Part shown: positions 54,632-64,000 of the stretch, piece by piece
How positions within the stretch are numbered: the first letter of the stretch is position 1
How the letters are laid out: each line of letters begins with the position of its first letter
Source: Diphasiastrum complanatum
Taxonomy: Eukaryota > Streptophyta > Lycopodiopsida > Lycopodiales > Lycopodiaceae
Direction of reading: 5' to 3'
Assembly (NCBI GenBank): GCA_029204225.1
Contig: CM055092.1
Location: 70,782,453 to 70,846,452 of the forward strand
DNA length: 64,000 nucleotides
The notes under the pieces: model-generated
The model's database searches: none
Told to the model about the DNA's origin: nothing
The model's input: the letters and a program-made list of their open reading frames with translations, nothing else
Program-made: the position numbers and the translations under genes

Positions 54632-55090
54632 AGTGTTAGCCGTTCTGGAACGCAATATGGGAAATCCAATCAGGGTTTCTCGGAACGCAAATATTTTTTT
54701 TTAGGGGGTGCCAATATGGGTATCAGATTAAAGGTGTTTTCAAGAGCAATTCACTTATCTAGTTTGCTTGAAGTTCCAAGAGGAGTGAGGTCCAATTTTA
54801 GGCGATTAAGTGATTCTTTATTGAACATCTCTATTTTTGTATTATGTGAAATGAAATCACATGGAACCGTATTAAATGGCAGCAAACTGGCAACAATTAT
54901 GAAGCATAAGCACCCATCTTAGAAGCGTAAGCATAAGCATCCCTTCGAATGGTCGTTTGTGTGTGTGTGAGTTCTCTGTGTCGGGAGTCTCTAATCTTCT
55001 TTCATATGCCATTTGTAATAGAGTTTATAGTTGTTTCAACTCCAATCTTGGATTGTAATCATTCCATCATGTCCACAATCCAATTAGGGT
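54632..55090 (+). repeat. Probable 3' LTR of copia element A
   Basis: Begins TGTTAGCCG just after a purine-rich stretch (AAGGTAGAG) at the end of RNase H, where a copia 3' LTR is expected. Contains GGAACGCAA twice and a GT tract near 54960. No partner LTR was identified, so the right edge is a guess. Confidence 0.45.
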
Positions 55091-55139
55091 TTAGTTAGTA
55101 TTAAACTATCAAAAAAAAAATTGGCCATTAGTCCTTTTT

Positions 55140-55243
55140 CCACAAAAAAAAAATTCGCGATCTGGGTCGCTGATCGCTGACGTTCTGGATCGCGCAATCC
55201 GGAACGTTTTCGCAGCGGATTGCGATTCGCTGCAACTCTGGTC
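55140..55243. repeat. Half end of a GTTGCAGCG-type TIR element
   Basis: The minus strand starts GTTGCAGCGAATCGCAATCC and continues with a GATCGC array and a T10 run. It is the same pattern as the ends of the 35658-36505 element. The opposite end is not visible. Confidence 0.5.
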
Positions 55244-56207
55244 AGAACATGTGGGTCCTGTCTATTCTACACTGGACATGAATTTTCTGTTCATGCAGTA
55301 TGTGTGAGTGCCACGTCTAAGGCACGTACAATTGTTGAGTCGGGACACGCGTCCCGCAACGGGGTCCGTTTTGCCATGCACTGGAACCCCCAAAATGTAG
55401 TTGTCTATATGTACTGTCTTTCTTTGAATATATAGTTCACTAGTGTGCTTGTTGGGTTGGTGTGTGCTTTCTCTTTCTGCTATTGTGAGCAATTGACTGA
55501 TGCTTAGCCTGTGAATTAGCTAATGTACACTGCAAGAACGATCGTCAACAATGCAAAATCTGGTGACAGATCAAAAGTTCGTCATAGATGAAGCATATCA
55601 TCCTGATAGCATCCAATTTTGGTTATTGAGTGCCATGCAGGTTATTGGCTAGTGACAGAAACAGTTAAGACCATGAACTTTAAAACATTTACAATGAATG
55701 AAGAGGCTATTTCGAATGGAAATATAACACGCAACAGACTAAGGTTATGCAATAAAAGTTTTGGTACTTGGGAGAAATTTTTCCAGCGTGAGCTTACATT
55801 TATTCTTTTCACTATTATGTGCATCTTTTTTGCCCTGTATAATAACCGTTAAAGGTTGATTCAGATGCCTGTATTGATGTTCAAATTAAATGCACTCATT
55901 AGTGTTTCTTAATCTAAGGAGCTTCTGTCAATAAAAAACATATTGGGAGCTGTATAATGATGTCAAATGCACGAAGTTGTTCTACTTGGTTTACTTGCAA
56001 CACATTCACTCCAATTTGTTACCTTACTTATTTGTTCCCATATCTCCCTCATTTTTTGGTTATCGTCTTATTTGATTGTCATTTTCTACTTTCTTGATTG
56101 TTGTAATACTTTCCGTTGATAAGCTGATTATGTAAGGCTACAATGGCTTACAAAGACATGGAGAAGTTAGATGTAATAATTTTAATATCTGATGGTTCAA
56201 CTGACAG
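55244..56207. other. CRM intron, 3' part
   Basis: AT-rich sequence with no element recognised. The acceptor region ends TTCAACTGACAG. Confidence 0.55.
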
Positions 56208-56384
56208 GTAGATTGTCATATGTTTCCGAAGGAACGCATTAAAAGTATGGCGCAGGAATTAGCAAGACTCAGTGGAGGTATTGTTATTGATATTCATCAG
56301 GCCACAACTGTCATTCTGTATCGTGGAAAGAATTACAGGCAGCCAAAGGTGCTGATACCCCCCAACTTACTTGATAAAAGGAAG
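56208..56384 (+). CDS. CRM-domain RNA-binding protein, second half of CRM domain
   Basis: 59-codon exon, phase 0 at both ends, between acceptor CTGACAG and donor AAG/GTTAGT. Reads VDCHMFPKERIKSMAQELAR, then LSGGIVIDIHQATTVILYRG and KNYRQPKVLIPPNLLDKRK. This is the second half of the CRM domain with the signature YRGKNY and the helix with ARLSGGIVIDI. It completes the fold begun in the exon ending at 33342. Confidence 0.9.
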
Positions 56385-56488
56385 GTTAGTAACTGTCTTT
56401 CCAGTACATGAATTTTCACTTTTCTTGTTTCTGATTGTGCAAGATGTAATCAAAGTAGTTAAGAATACTGTTGAAACCAAAATGGCAG

Positions 56489-56809
56489 GCTTTGTTCAAG
56501 TCGAAATACGAGCAAGCGTTAGCTAGTCTAGAAGACCATGCAAAAAAGGTAGACAAGGAGCTTGCTAAACTGAGAATGCAGAGCGCCAAAGCTGAAGGGA
56601 AGCAATTGACGGGCACAAAGGAAAAGATTGCTTTGTCACGAGAAAGATTCAGAGCTAACTTAGATGGAGGCGAGGAAAGTGAAAAAGCATGTGACAAGGA
56701 AGGTTGGGATGATTGGGATGAGGAGGAATATGAACTTTATGAACCGTCTGAACTGGAGTCAGATTCAGAGCTAGAGGCTTCTGACTCCTCTGAACTTGAA
56801 TCAAGATGA
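56489..56809 (+). CDS. CRM-domain RNA-binding protein, last exon
   Basis: Acceptor AATGGCAG (56481-56488), phase 0, stop TGA at 56807-56809. Encodes ALFKSKYEQALASLEDHAKK, then a charged helix (VDKELAKLRMQSAKAEGKQL) and a strongly acidic tail (DDWDEEEYELYEPSELESDS). Group-4 CRM proteins end in the same way: ALFKxxxEQALES helix, then acidic C-terminus. An unspliced reading would begin within the preceding intron. Confidence 0.87.
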   Translation, partial: ALFKSKYEQALASLEDHAKKVDKELAKLRMQSAKAEGKQLTGTKEKIALSRERFRANLDGGEESEKACDKEGWDDWDEEEYELYEPSELESDSELEASDSSELESR

Positions 56810-59800
56810 ATTCTGAAGTCTGTATGGAGCATTGAGGTAAACATATGTTGACGTTTTGAAGTCTTGTAGGAATAGACTGGTGAGGACTTCCTGTGGAAAG
56901 TAGAAGTTTTTAGAATCGTTTGATGCTTGGAAAGAAACCATCATGTCTGAAGGACTGTCTTCTAAGATGGTGAATGTACTTGTTACTTTGAAGTGCAGGA
57001 TAGGAGACATTAACCTCTGACCCAAAAGATCAGGAAAAGGCCACTTTTTTGGGTTCTTTGTTATCAGCTGTCTAATTTGCCAGCATGAGCGTCGATGAGT
57101 GACTTTCTCACAGTCAAGATTGAACTCTTTGATGTGATACGTAACATGATTATTTACTGAATTCGCTTTGCATCTCTTTCCATCCAAAGTAAGAGTTCTT
57201 TGATTGGTCTTGGTTTTGACTGGCTACCCCACACACTTGTAGTAGAGTGCTGCATCCTCTGTTAGGTTGTTAATCTGATATTTCCATTAATTTTGCTGTT
57301 TCCGTTTGAATGCACTCAAAAACACCAGTGCCATAGTCTTGAACTTTGCTAAAATACAGGATCAATTGAGACTTTAGGTTGATGATTCAGAGCCTCTGGT
57401 TAGCTTTAGTGGATGCTATGTATTTGTGCTAGTGACAAGCTAGTCAAGTACCAGGGGTTAGAAAAAGCTAGGACTATACTACACTCAATAAAATCTCCTT
57501 TTTTCTCATTTATTGTAAACTTTACAATTGTTGAAGAACCTTAAAAACTGGCTAATTATCAGAAGATAGTACAGACTTTTCTGGCCTTGCATTTAATATA
57601 GAGGTGGTGGAGAAGATGAAACATATGCATATTGGTTGTCTATTGAGTGGATGCCTGTCTGAATGGCCATGCAAATTTTCAAGGCCATAACATCAAATGC
57701 AGACATTTGTCTGTACATCGCGGATTCGTGTTTAATAGACCCTGGAGCAACAAGCTACTGAATTGCCATGACAGCCATCAAGTAACCATGATTCCTTGAT
57801 TGTGTGTGAAGTAATTTTGCTTCTTGAGCAGACTAAAACTAGAGCTGAGGTGGAACATGAATGATTTTCATTTTGTTGCAAAGTCCTTGAGAAAAAAGCT
57901 GTTGTGGCGATTCGCGAAGTTTCCATTCATGTGTCACAAAATTGAGAAGTTGAATGTCTAGGACTTTTTGAATAAAGTTTTCAAGTAAACTTTTCTCTTC
58001 AGGTTTATAATGTTTAAAGGATGGTTTCTGCAAGATGGTTTCAGACAGCAAATGTTGAGTGGGAGATATCCAATTCTTGTTTACACATATTGGTGGAGGC
58101 CACTTGAAGTGGCCATCTGCACCATCACACAGGTTAAGTTCAAGCTGATTGCATATGTCAGCTTATGGGTTATATTTGCCTACCTTAGTTGGAGTGGTGG
58201 ACGTGAGGCCTTGTATCTGATGCCATCGATTTTCTGTTAAGTCATTGCCAGGCTCTTCAAAAGCATGAACATAGTCCACGAAATATGGCCCAGTGGTGAC
58301 GTCTGCTTTCTTCACCTTGTGCTTTGGAGTTGAATTCCAGTTGTGCGCATGGGAAGGGATGTACAAGATCATAGCATGCAAATGAGGGTGGCTGAACTGT
58401 GCTTATTGAATACTTACATTGATTTAGGCCAATGGCATTTTCACAATCCCCAGCCTTTCATCTTTCTGAGCACCGAGTGAAATCGAACTCCAGACTTCAG
58501 GGTCTGGGCCACATTTTTTGGACCATAAATTGTTTGTCTGAATACAACACAAGGTTTTCCAGTACTCTCCCTCTACAAGTGCATTTGACCTGCACCCACT
58601 CTTGGGCGTTGATGAAGTTAGTAGGGGCATTGCGACAGTTGCTCTGTGCTATGCATGCTGGGGTCGATGGTCCAAGAGTGTGGGTGGAATACATGAAATT
58701 CTATCTTGTATTCACATTAGGGGAGAACAGTTAATTTTATACTTTTAGTTAAGATTAATAGAACCGAAAAAAAAGAGAGACTAAGTTCTGTTAGAGAGTT
58801 GATGATGAGTTCTTGAGCTCCTCCTGAGATTGGGTCACTTTTAACATCAAATCTTTGCCAATTTGCACATTATTATTTAGACGAGGATAACACATGCGTT
58901 TCAACCTTTTTGCAGAAAACCAGTTGGAGGTTAAAAAAAAATCATTGCCTTCAAACAGTACCCCTTTTAAAAATAAACTTCCAAATATGTCAAAACATAG
59001 CTTATAATCACAACTTACTATAAAACTTCCAATTGACCTGTTCTCATATATTACAAAGAGGAAGTCTTTGCGCATGGTGGTTTGCTACTCCAGACCCAAC
59101 TCCAAAAATTATCATGGTCGAGTGGCTAACCAAAAAAAATGTTCAATAGTTTCTTCTAGAGTTTAATAGAGAAGACATATTTGTCACTTCCCCTTGGTGC
59201 TTGCCCTACCAACCTAGCTGTGGCATTTGTGCTCAATGCAGCCACCCCGCTATCAAGAAAGAGTTCGACCAAGATTGGTAGACTCCTTGTAATGATTCTC
59301 CACAAAATTGGTGGTTTGCATTATGGCAATTTTCTTTCATTAAGGTCAACGATTTTCAACTTATATTTGAAACTATGCCAATCCAATATTGACCTTTACA
59401 TTATAATATGTATCTCTATAGCTATATTTTGCTAGTTATTATTATTATTATTATTTTTGGTGGATAGATTCATTTCCATTCTAGAGTTGTTTTAGGGACA
59501 GTTTGGTGTCCCTCAGACTTCCTAACACTTGAACAAAACTCATGAAAAAAAAAATACATTTTTTGCATTAAAATGGGCCTCTTGGGGACATCCTTGGCCC
59601 CTTCCAAAGATATACAAGTTTGTTGACATGGAGTGCTAGTCGGGGTAATTTCTAGCCCTCCAATCCTTTTTTGGTAAATTGTTAAAGAGGGCCACAAAAA
59701 TATACGATTGGCCTCCTTGCAATGCACTAATGTGTCTTGTGACACATGAAGAAGAGGGATTGTGAGGTGATGGGGGCATCATAGAGATGACTTTTCTAAA

Positions 59801-60337
59801 TCATGTTAAAAAATAATTGATCGCAATGGGCTGGTCTTAGTGCTTGCTACATTACAACTTTGCTTTAGATTACTTCAATCAATAAAAGAATTTTATTTAT
59901 TTATTTGGGTTTTTTTTTTTTTTGGGGCGGGTTGGGGTGGAGGTGGTCTGATGATGAACTAGAATGAAGTGAAAAGAGAAGGCAGATTTTGGCTCTAATT
60001 TGCTTACCACCACCATTTTCAATGGTTTTTTTTTCTTGATGGTGTTCTTTACGTTCTTTCACTTTCAAAGAATTTGTTAAGTCATCGATGGTCAAAAATT
60101 ATAGTTTCAAACACTGAGCCATGCACGTCCTCCATAAATGGAAATGACAGATGTCAAGTCACCATGCCATGTCATCATCCCTTCCACACCGCTACTGCTT
60201 ATCAGAGTTGTTTTCCATTTTTCCTCTTAACACTTTCTACCTGCGAAGTTTATGCTTTCCTGCGCTCACTCTTTGCGATCAAAGCACGTTTTTGCGAAAT
60301 ATTGCGATCTACGAAGCTATCGTTGAACATTCGAACA
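56810..60337. other. CRM 3' UTR and intergenic sequence
   Basis: No transposon or gene recognised over 3.5 kb. Minus-strand open frames at 56801-57187 (128 codons), 58163-58381 and 58424-58630 have some even codon flow (for example ADVTTGPYFVDYVHAFEEPG), but I cannot assign them to a family. Short T-rich and TTA-rich runs occur near 59435-59455 and 59910. Confidence 0.4.
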
Positions 60338-61677
60338 ATGGCTTCCGCATCAGGTTCGAGCTCTAATACCATTTGGAAAGCACGCACAGGAATCCGTCTG
60401 GCATCCATCCAGTCCTTTTTGGATCGATGCAGGTTGGGTGATTTAAAAGTGGACCCCTCCATCATCCTCTCTGAAGTCAGTACTGAATTCGTGAACTCCA
60501 TCCATTCAATTTCGGAGGTGGACTTCAAAGTTCACGTACGAGGCCAATTCTTCACTATCATTGAAGACCTGTTCTGCACAGCTCTCGGATTTCCTCTAGA
60601 TGGGAAGCTACTTTCAACTAACAAAGATTCGGTGGATGAAGTTGCCCATTTCTTAAGCAACTATTTCGTACCCACGAAGGGGTACAAAATCTCTATGATC
60701 CGAGATACAACATTCAAGTTGTTTTGTAAATATGCAAACCAAGCAATCTTTTTGACGGATGCAGATGCTACCATTTCAAATCAAAATTTTGGGTATATAT
60801 TAGATGCTCTTGCGGGTAATCCAGTGTGCTTCGGTGTTATCACATACAAAGCCTTTTTGCGCTGGATTAAGCACCAAAAGTTTTATGGAGTTGGAGCCCA
60901 TGTATCTCGGCTCTGTGCTCATTTTGACATATTGAACGATCAAGAGAAAACCATGCTGACAGGAAGATTGTTGGTTCCCAAGCCAATAGATCTTTCCAGC
61001 ATCCTTTCGGTACCTATTCCGGTTCCAGTTGATGTTGCACCAGCAGTCGAAGTAGCAACCACCACTGCTATGGAGAGTGAAGCTGTGGCAATGGACAACG
61101 ATGGAGCTGTTGCTGCTGTGGATTCTTCAAAGCCAACATTTGCTTCCACATCTCAGAAGCAGCCGAGCACATCCACCTCTGAGGATGAAGCAACCCAGTC
61201 CGATACATCAGACAAGGAACACATAGCGAAGGCGACACTGGGGCACATGTGGCAGATGACAAAGAACCAGACGGCCAGCCCCAATGGTTTCGATCCATTA
61301 CAGAGAAAGCCAAAAACCTTGTGGCTGAAGTATATGAGTTCGACAAGTACCACCGTCAACTCCAATGCAGCTTATCACCTCAGAGAGGAAATCACTCGAC
61401 TCTCTGAAGGAGTCCTTCGAGAAGATCGATTCGCTCAAATCAGACAATACGAAGCTGATCAAACAACATCGTTCTCTCAAAACACAACTTCAAACTTTAA
61501 TAAAGGAAGCTGATTCTTTGAAACAGACCAATAAGGTGATTCAGGCCAAGTTTGACAATTTTCAGACTCAAAACGATTCTTTGAAGCAGCAACTTTTGGC
61601 TGCAAATCAACATAATGTCACGCTCCAGAAACATCTACAGGAGGAGCACATGACAAGATTAAAGACAGAGCAATCTT
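60338..61677 (+). pseudogene. Accessory retroelement ORF, globular plus coiled coil
   Basis: ATG at 60338: MASASGSSSNTIWKARTGIR. The globular N-terminal part (about 230 residues; FVNSIHSISEVDFKVHVRGQ, then FFTIIEDLFCTALGFPLDGK and FGVITYKAFLRWIKHQK) resembles the plant transposon protein domain that reads FxVRGxxxxxxxxxIxxxLGLP. An acidic/Ser-rich linker follows, then two frameshifts (about 61228 and 61360), and a heptad coiled coil (KSLDSLKESFEKIDSLKSDN, then SLKTQLQTLIKEADSLKQTN). Layout matches the 3' ORF at 13.6-15.7 kb, suggesting one protein class in Tat/Athila-like elements. The coiled coil is cut at the copia junction near 61677. No enzyme motif. Confidence 0.6.
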
Positions 61678-61857
61678 CTTAAACCAAGCTCTTGCTGATT
61701 GTTTCAAGCCATAAAGTCTCTTATGGAGTTTACAGAGATGATTTTTCATACCTTCGAGGATGTATCCCTCAAGGTGTAGCATGTAAATGTCTTCTTCAAT
61801 GACTCCGTTCAAATAGGTTGTTTGTACATCGAGTTGATGTACTTCGAGGTCGGCCAC
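61678..61857 (-). pseudogene. Copia element B2 reverse transcriptase fragment
   Basis: The minus strand reads VHQLDVQTTYLNGVIEEDIY, then MLHLEGYILEG, HLCKLHKRLYGLKQSARAWF and KKI: copia RT fingers and palm start. Cut at about 61677 by the accessory ORF in opposite orientation. Sequence from 61858 to 62327 is the decayed RT start and INT-RT linker. Confidence 0.82.
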
Positions 61858-62327
61858 AATAGCAAATGATGGATCGATGAATGCTTGACTATTGGACTTA
61901 AAGTCTCGTTGTAGTCAATGTTCGAGATCTGAGAGAATCCTCATGCTACTAGTCGGGCCTTAAATCTCCCTGCTAGCATTATATTTGATTTTAAAGACCA
62001 ATTTGCAATTGATAAGATTTCTTCCAACAGGTAATTCAACTAATGGCCATGTCTAGTTCTCCATTATAGAGAAATACTTTCTGTCCATCGCTTCTCTCTA
62101 GAGATCAGAGTCTAGTTGGCTAAGTGCCTCATCGACAATAGTCGATTCCTAAATCAGTCTCACGAATATACCTCGTGGGTTGTGTGCGCACTCGGCTCAA
62201 TATTCTTGGAGGTGGCATCGGTTGATGATCCCCAATTTTTGGTCTTGTTGTCGCTGAGTAATAGCAATATCTTCATCTGACTCGTTGTCGAATAGTCGAT
62301 CGACTGTGGTATGTTTGAACTAGAGGC

Positions 62328-62570
62328 TCAAATTGTCGTGTCGGTGGCTAGTGTCGAAGGTTCACATGGAACTTTACCTTTGCCTTTGAAGTCAAGAAAC
62401 TGATCCTCGATAAAGTCAATATCCCTGCTAAATAAAATCTGCTGGTTATCGAGGTCATATAGCTTGTAAGTGTTGTTAGAAAAAGTGTAACTGATCAGGA
62501 TGGTTTTTAGACTTTGGAAGTCGCATTTCTTGTCTTTTTCGGGATCTAAGCGTAGGCGATGAAACCGCAT
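62328..62570 (-). pseudogene. Copia B2 integrase C-terminal part
   Basis: RFHRLRLDPEKDKKCDFQSL, then SNNTYKLYDLDNQQILFSRD and IDFIED: the region after the integrase core (family HVPKxxRxKLDxKxxxCxFLGY, YRLYDP, SRDVxFxE). Joined by a one-base shift to the frame at 62546. Confidence 0.75.
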
Positions 62571-63508
62571 ACTCGTAGGTTCTTCACTGAAGGCTTAGAT
62601 CCTGTCCAAACCTCATGGGGTGTTTTACATGAGAGGGCTTTGGTCGAACATCTATTCTTGATGTAGGCTGTAGTGGATAAAGCTTCAGCCCAGAAACTCT
62701 TAGATAATGATTCGTGTGCCAGCATGCATTTGGATGACTTGACCAGCGTATGATTCTTCCTCTCAACTAAGCCATTGGACTGAGGCGAATAGAGAGTAAT
62801 GAACTGTTGTTCGATGTCTTGGCTTTGGCAATACTCCTTGAATTCAGTAGAGATGTATTCTCCACCATTGTTGGACCTCAGGGCTTTGATCCTTTTACCA
62901 ATTTCTTTCTCTGCATGCTCCTTGAAGACTTTAAAGACGTTGAAAGCCTCTGACTTCTTCTTGATGAAGTACACCATTGTCCTTCTGAAAAATTCATTAA
63001 TAAAAGCGATAAAGTATTGTTCATCTTTCAAAGAAGAATTCTGCATTGGGACACAAATATTTGTATGTACAATATCTAACAATCCTCTAACAACATGTTG
63101 ATGGCTTGATCTAAAAGATTTTCTAGCCTGCTTTCCGACTATACAGTCTTGACAGATAGGTAATTTGAATTTCTTATCTAGATAGTCGAGATCAAGAACA
63201 ATGGATTGCTTAGACATGTGCAATACAGAAGTATGATTTAAATGACCAAGTCTATAATGCCAAAGTAAACTTTTGTCAATCTGAACAGAAGTACTGAGAG
63301 CCTGACTAGAGGTAGAAAAGCAATGACTTAATTTATACAAGTATCCATGTGTCTTTTTGAGTGCTAGGATCTTACTTATCCTATCAACTACTTTACATTG
63401 ATCTAAATTGAATTCTACTTTGTGTCCTAAATTTGTAATTCTACTAAGAGAGAGCAGATTTGTAGAAAGGTTCGGTACATGCAGAACACTTGAAAGTAGT
63501 TTGGCCAT
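62546..63508 (-). pseudogene. Copia B2 pre-integrase and integrase, catalytic Asp changed
   Basis: Open over 320 codons. VLHVPNLSTNLLSLSRITNL (end of protease region); HHCC finger LLWHYRLGHLNHTSVLHM, then ICQDCIVGKQARK. Core: DIVHTNICVPMQNSS (family HTDxCGPM, Asp to Asn), FINEFFRRTMVYFIKKKSEA, LRSNNGGEYISTEFKEYC (family SDNGGEY, Asp to Asn) and SNGLVERKNHTLVKSSKCML (Glu kept). Two catalytic Asp codons are therefore changed although the frame is open. Same family as copia element B. Confidence 0.87.
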
Positions 63509-64000
63509 GGATTGATTATTTGCAAAGCTTAATGTTACTGTACCTTCACCTTTGATAGCTTGTGTGCTATTGTCGCCCTAGTGAACAAACTTCTTGGTAC
63601 TGTAAGGCGTATAGGACTCAAAACAACCGATATGGTTGGTCATATGCTGAGTGGCTCTAGAATCAAAAAACCAAGAGCAATCGTCTGATGTCCTCTTGAT
63701 GGCTCATCATGGATGCATCATGATTCGCTTATTGACTGGGTTGAGGTACTTCTGCAGCTGCATTTGCCATCTGATTCGATTGCCCTTTGTTGTTGTTGTT
63801 GTTAGCTTGTAATATACGACAATCTTGAATTTTGTGGTTGGTTCGTTTGCAGTTTCTGCAAATCAACATCTTCTTTGTCGGCGGGTTCGACTGCTCTTGA
63901 CACTGTGTCGGCTTCTGATTCGACTTTGGTTTTTTCAAGCCTTTCTTCTTCTGCTTACTCGAGCTCCTACTGGTGTGTAAGGTGTGAGAGTCGACAGTTG
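63509..64000 (-). pseudogene. Copia B2 gag C-terminus and protease region
   Basis: Knuckle ICRNCKRTNHKIQDC, then RILQANNNNN and a Gln/Asn-rich stretch (63729-63938), followed toward lower coordinates by the broken protease (SDDCSWFFDSRATQHMT-like). Matches the knuckle of copia element B (CRYCK-stop-NNHEIQDCRILQA). The element continues beyond the right window edge. Confidence 0.78.

Larger units (their letters stand above)
33343..56207 (+). other. 22.9-kb CRM gene intron filled with nested transposons
   Basis: Donor GTACTC at 33343 and acceptor CTGACAG at 56201-56207 join HETVQ to VDCHMFPKERIK in phase 0, exactly where CRM proteins continue. The 22,865-bp interval holds at least seven transposable elements or relics, listed separately. 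Non-transposon parts are seen only near the ends (33343-33879 and 55244-56207). Confidence 0.82.

Noticed and set aside
56801-57187. 128-codon minus-strand frame at the CRM 3' end
   Set aside because: Overlaps the CRM stop codon and probable 3' UTR; no motif and no splice or promoter support.
1-64000. CRISPR array, bacterial operon or organellar genome segment
   Set aside because: No spacer-repeat array, and the genes have plant-type introns with GT-AG borders. Repeats are transposon-derived.

Overview
The window is nuclear DNA from a land plant with a large, retrotransposon-rich genome. A fern or gymnosperm fits best, because one host intron is about 22.9 kb long and old LTR elements are nested several deep, but the species cannot be read from the sequence. 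I found no organellar, bacterial, rRNA or CRISPR sequence. Every call comes from reading translations and repeats by eye; no database search was possible.

Two host genes are supported. On the minus strand at 1-2226 lies a DUF1218 (modifying wall lignin-like) four-helix membrane protein in three exons, cut by the left window edge. On the plus strand, from about 31.4 kb to 56,809, lies a CRM-domain (CRS1/YhbY-type RNA-binding) protein of the group related to Arabidopsis At3g25440. Its coding exons are 32632-32979, 33118-33342, 56208-56384 and 56489-56809, all joined in phase 0. The third intron, 33343-56207, holds most of the transposon nest.

2.8-31 kb, between the genes: Ty1/copia integrase and RT relics (2.8-4.1 kb); a Ty3/gypsy RNase H relic (4.5 kb); a SINE-like repeat (4.9 kb); a decayed Tat/Athila-type pol (5.2-8.8 kb); an unassigned minus-strand coding relic (8.8-9.6 kb); a truncated copia element with a 1.2-kb LTR (10.1-12.5 kb); a non-autonomous Athila/Tat element (12.5-21.0 kb) that keeps gag, protease and a large 3' ORF but no RT or integrase; a second SINE-like copy; a copia integrase relic (21.8-22.9 kb); a tandem-repeat leader and gag (23.2-26.0 kb) meeting an oppositely oriented gypsy pol (26.0-28.0 kb); and a decayed Helitron-type helicase followed by an apurinic-like endonuclease (28.8-30.4 kb).

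Inside the CRM intron: an ancient plus-strand copia element (gag 35.2 kb, integrase 43.0 kb, RT 50.4 kb, RNase H 53.8 kb, probable LTR 54.6 kb) has been split by later insertions. These are a TIR element (35.7-36.5 kb), a 5.7-kb chromodomain gypsy element (36991-42686), a deleted copy of the same family (43248-50347, near-perfect TSD) that itself contains a 4.7-kb non-coding LTR element (44130-48871, perfect CACAT TSD), and a 2.9-kb copia derivative (50889-53813, perfect GGTAT TSD) that keeps an open protease-integrase frame but lacks RT.

56.8-64 kb: about 3.5 kb without a recognisable gene, then a second large accessory retroelement ORF on plus (60.3-61.7 kb), joined tail to tail to a minus-strand copia element that runs off the right edge and belongs to the same family as the copia element at 10.1 kb.
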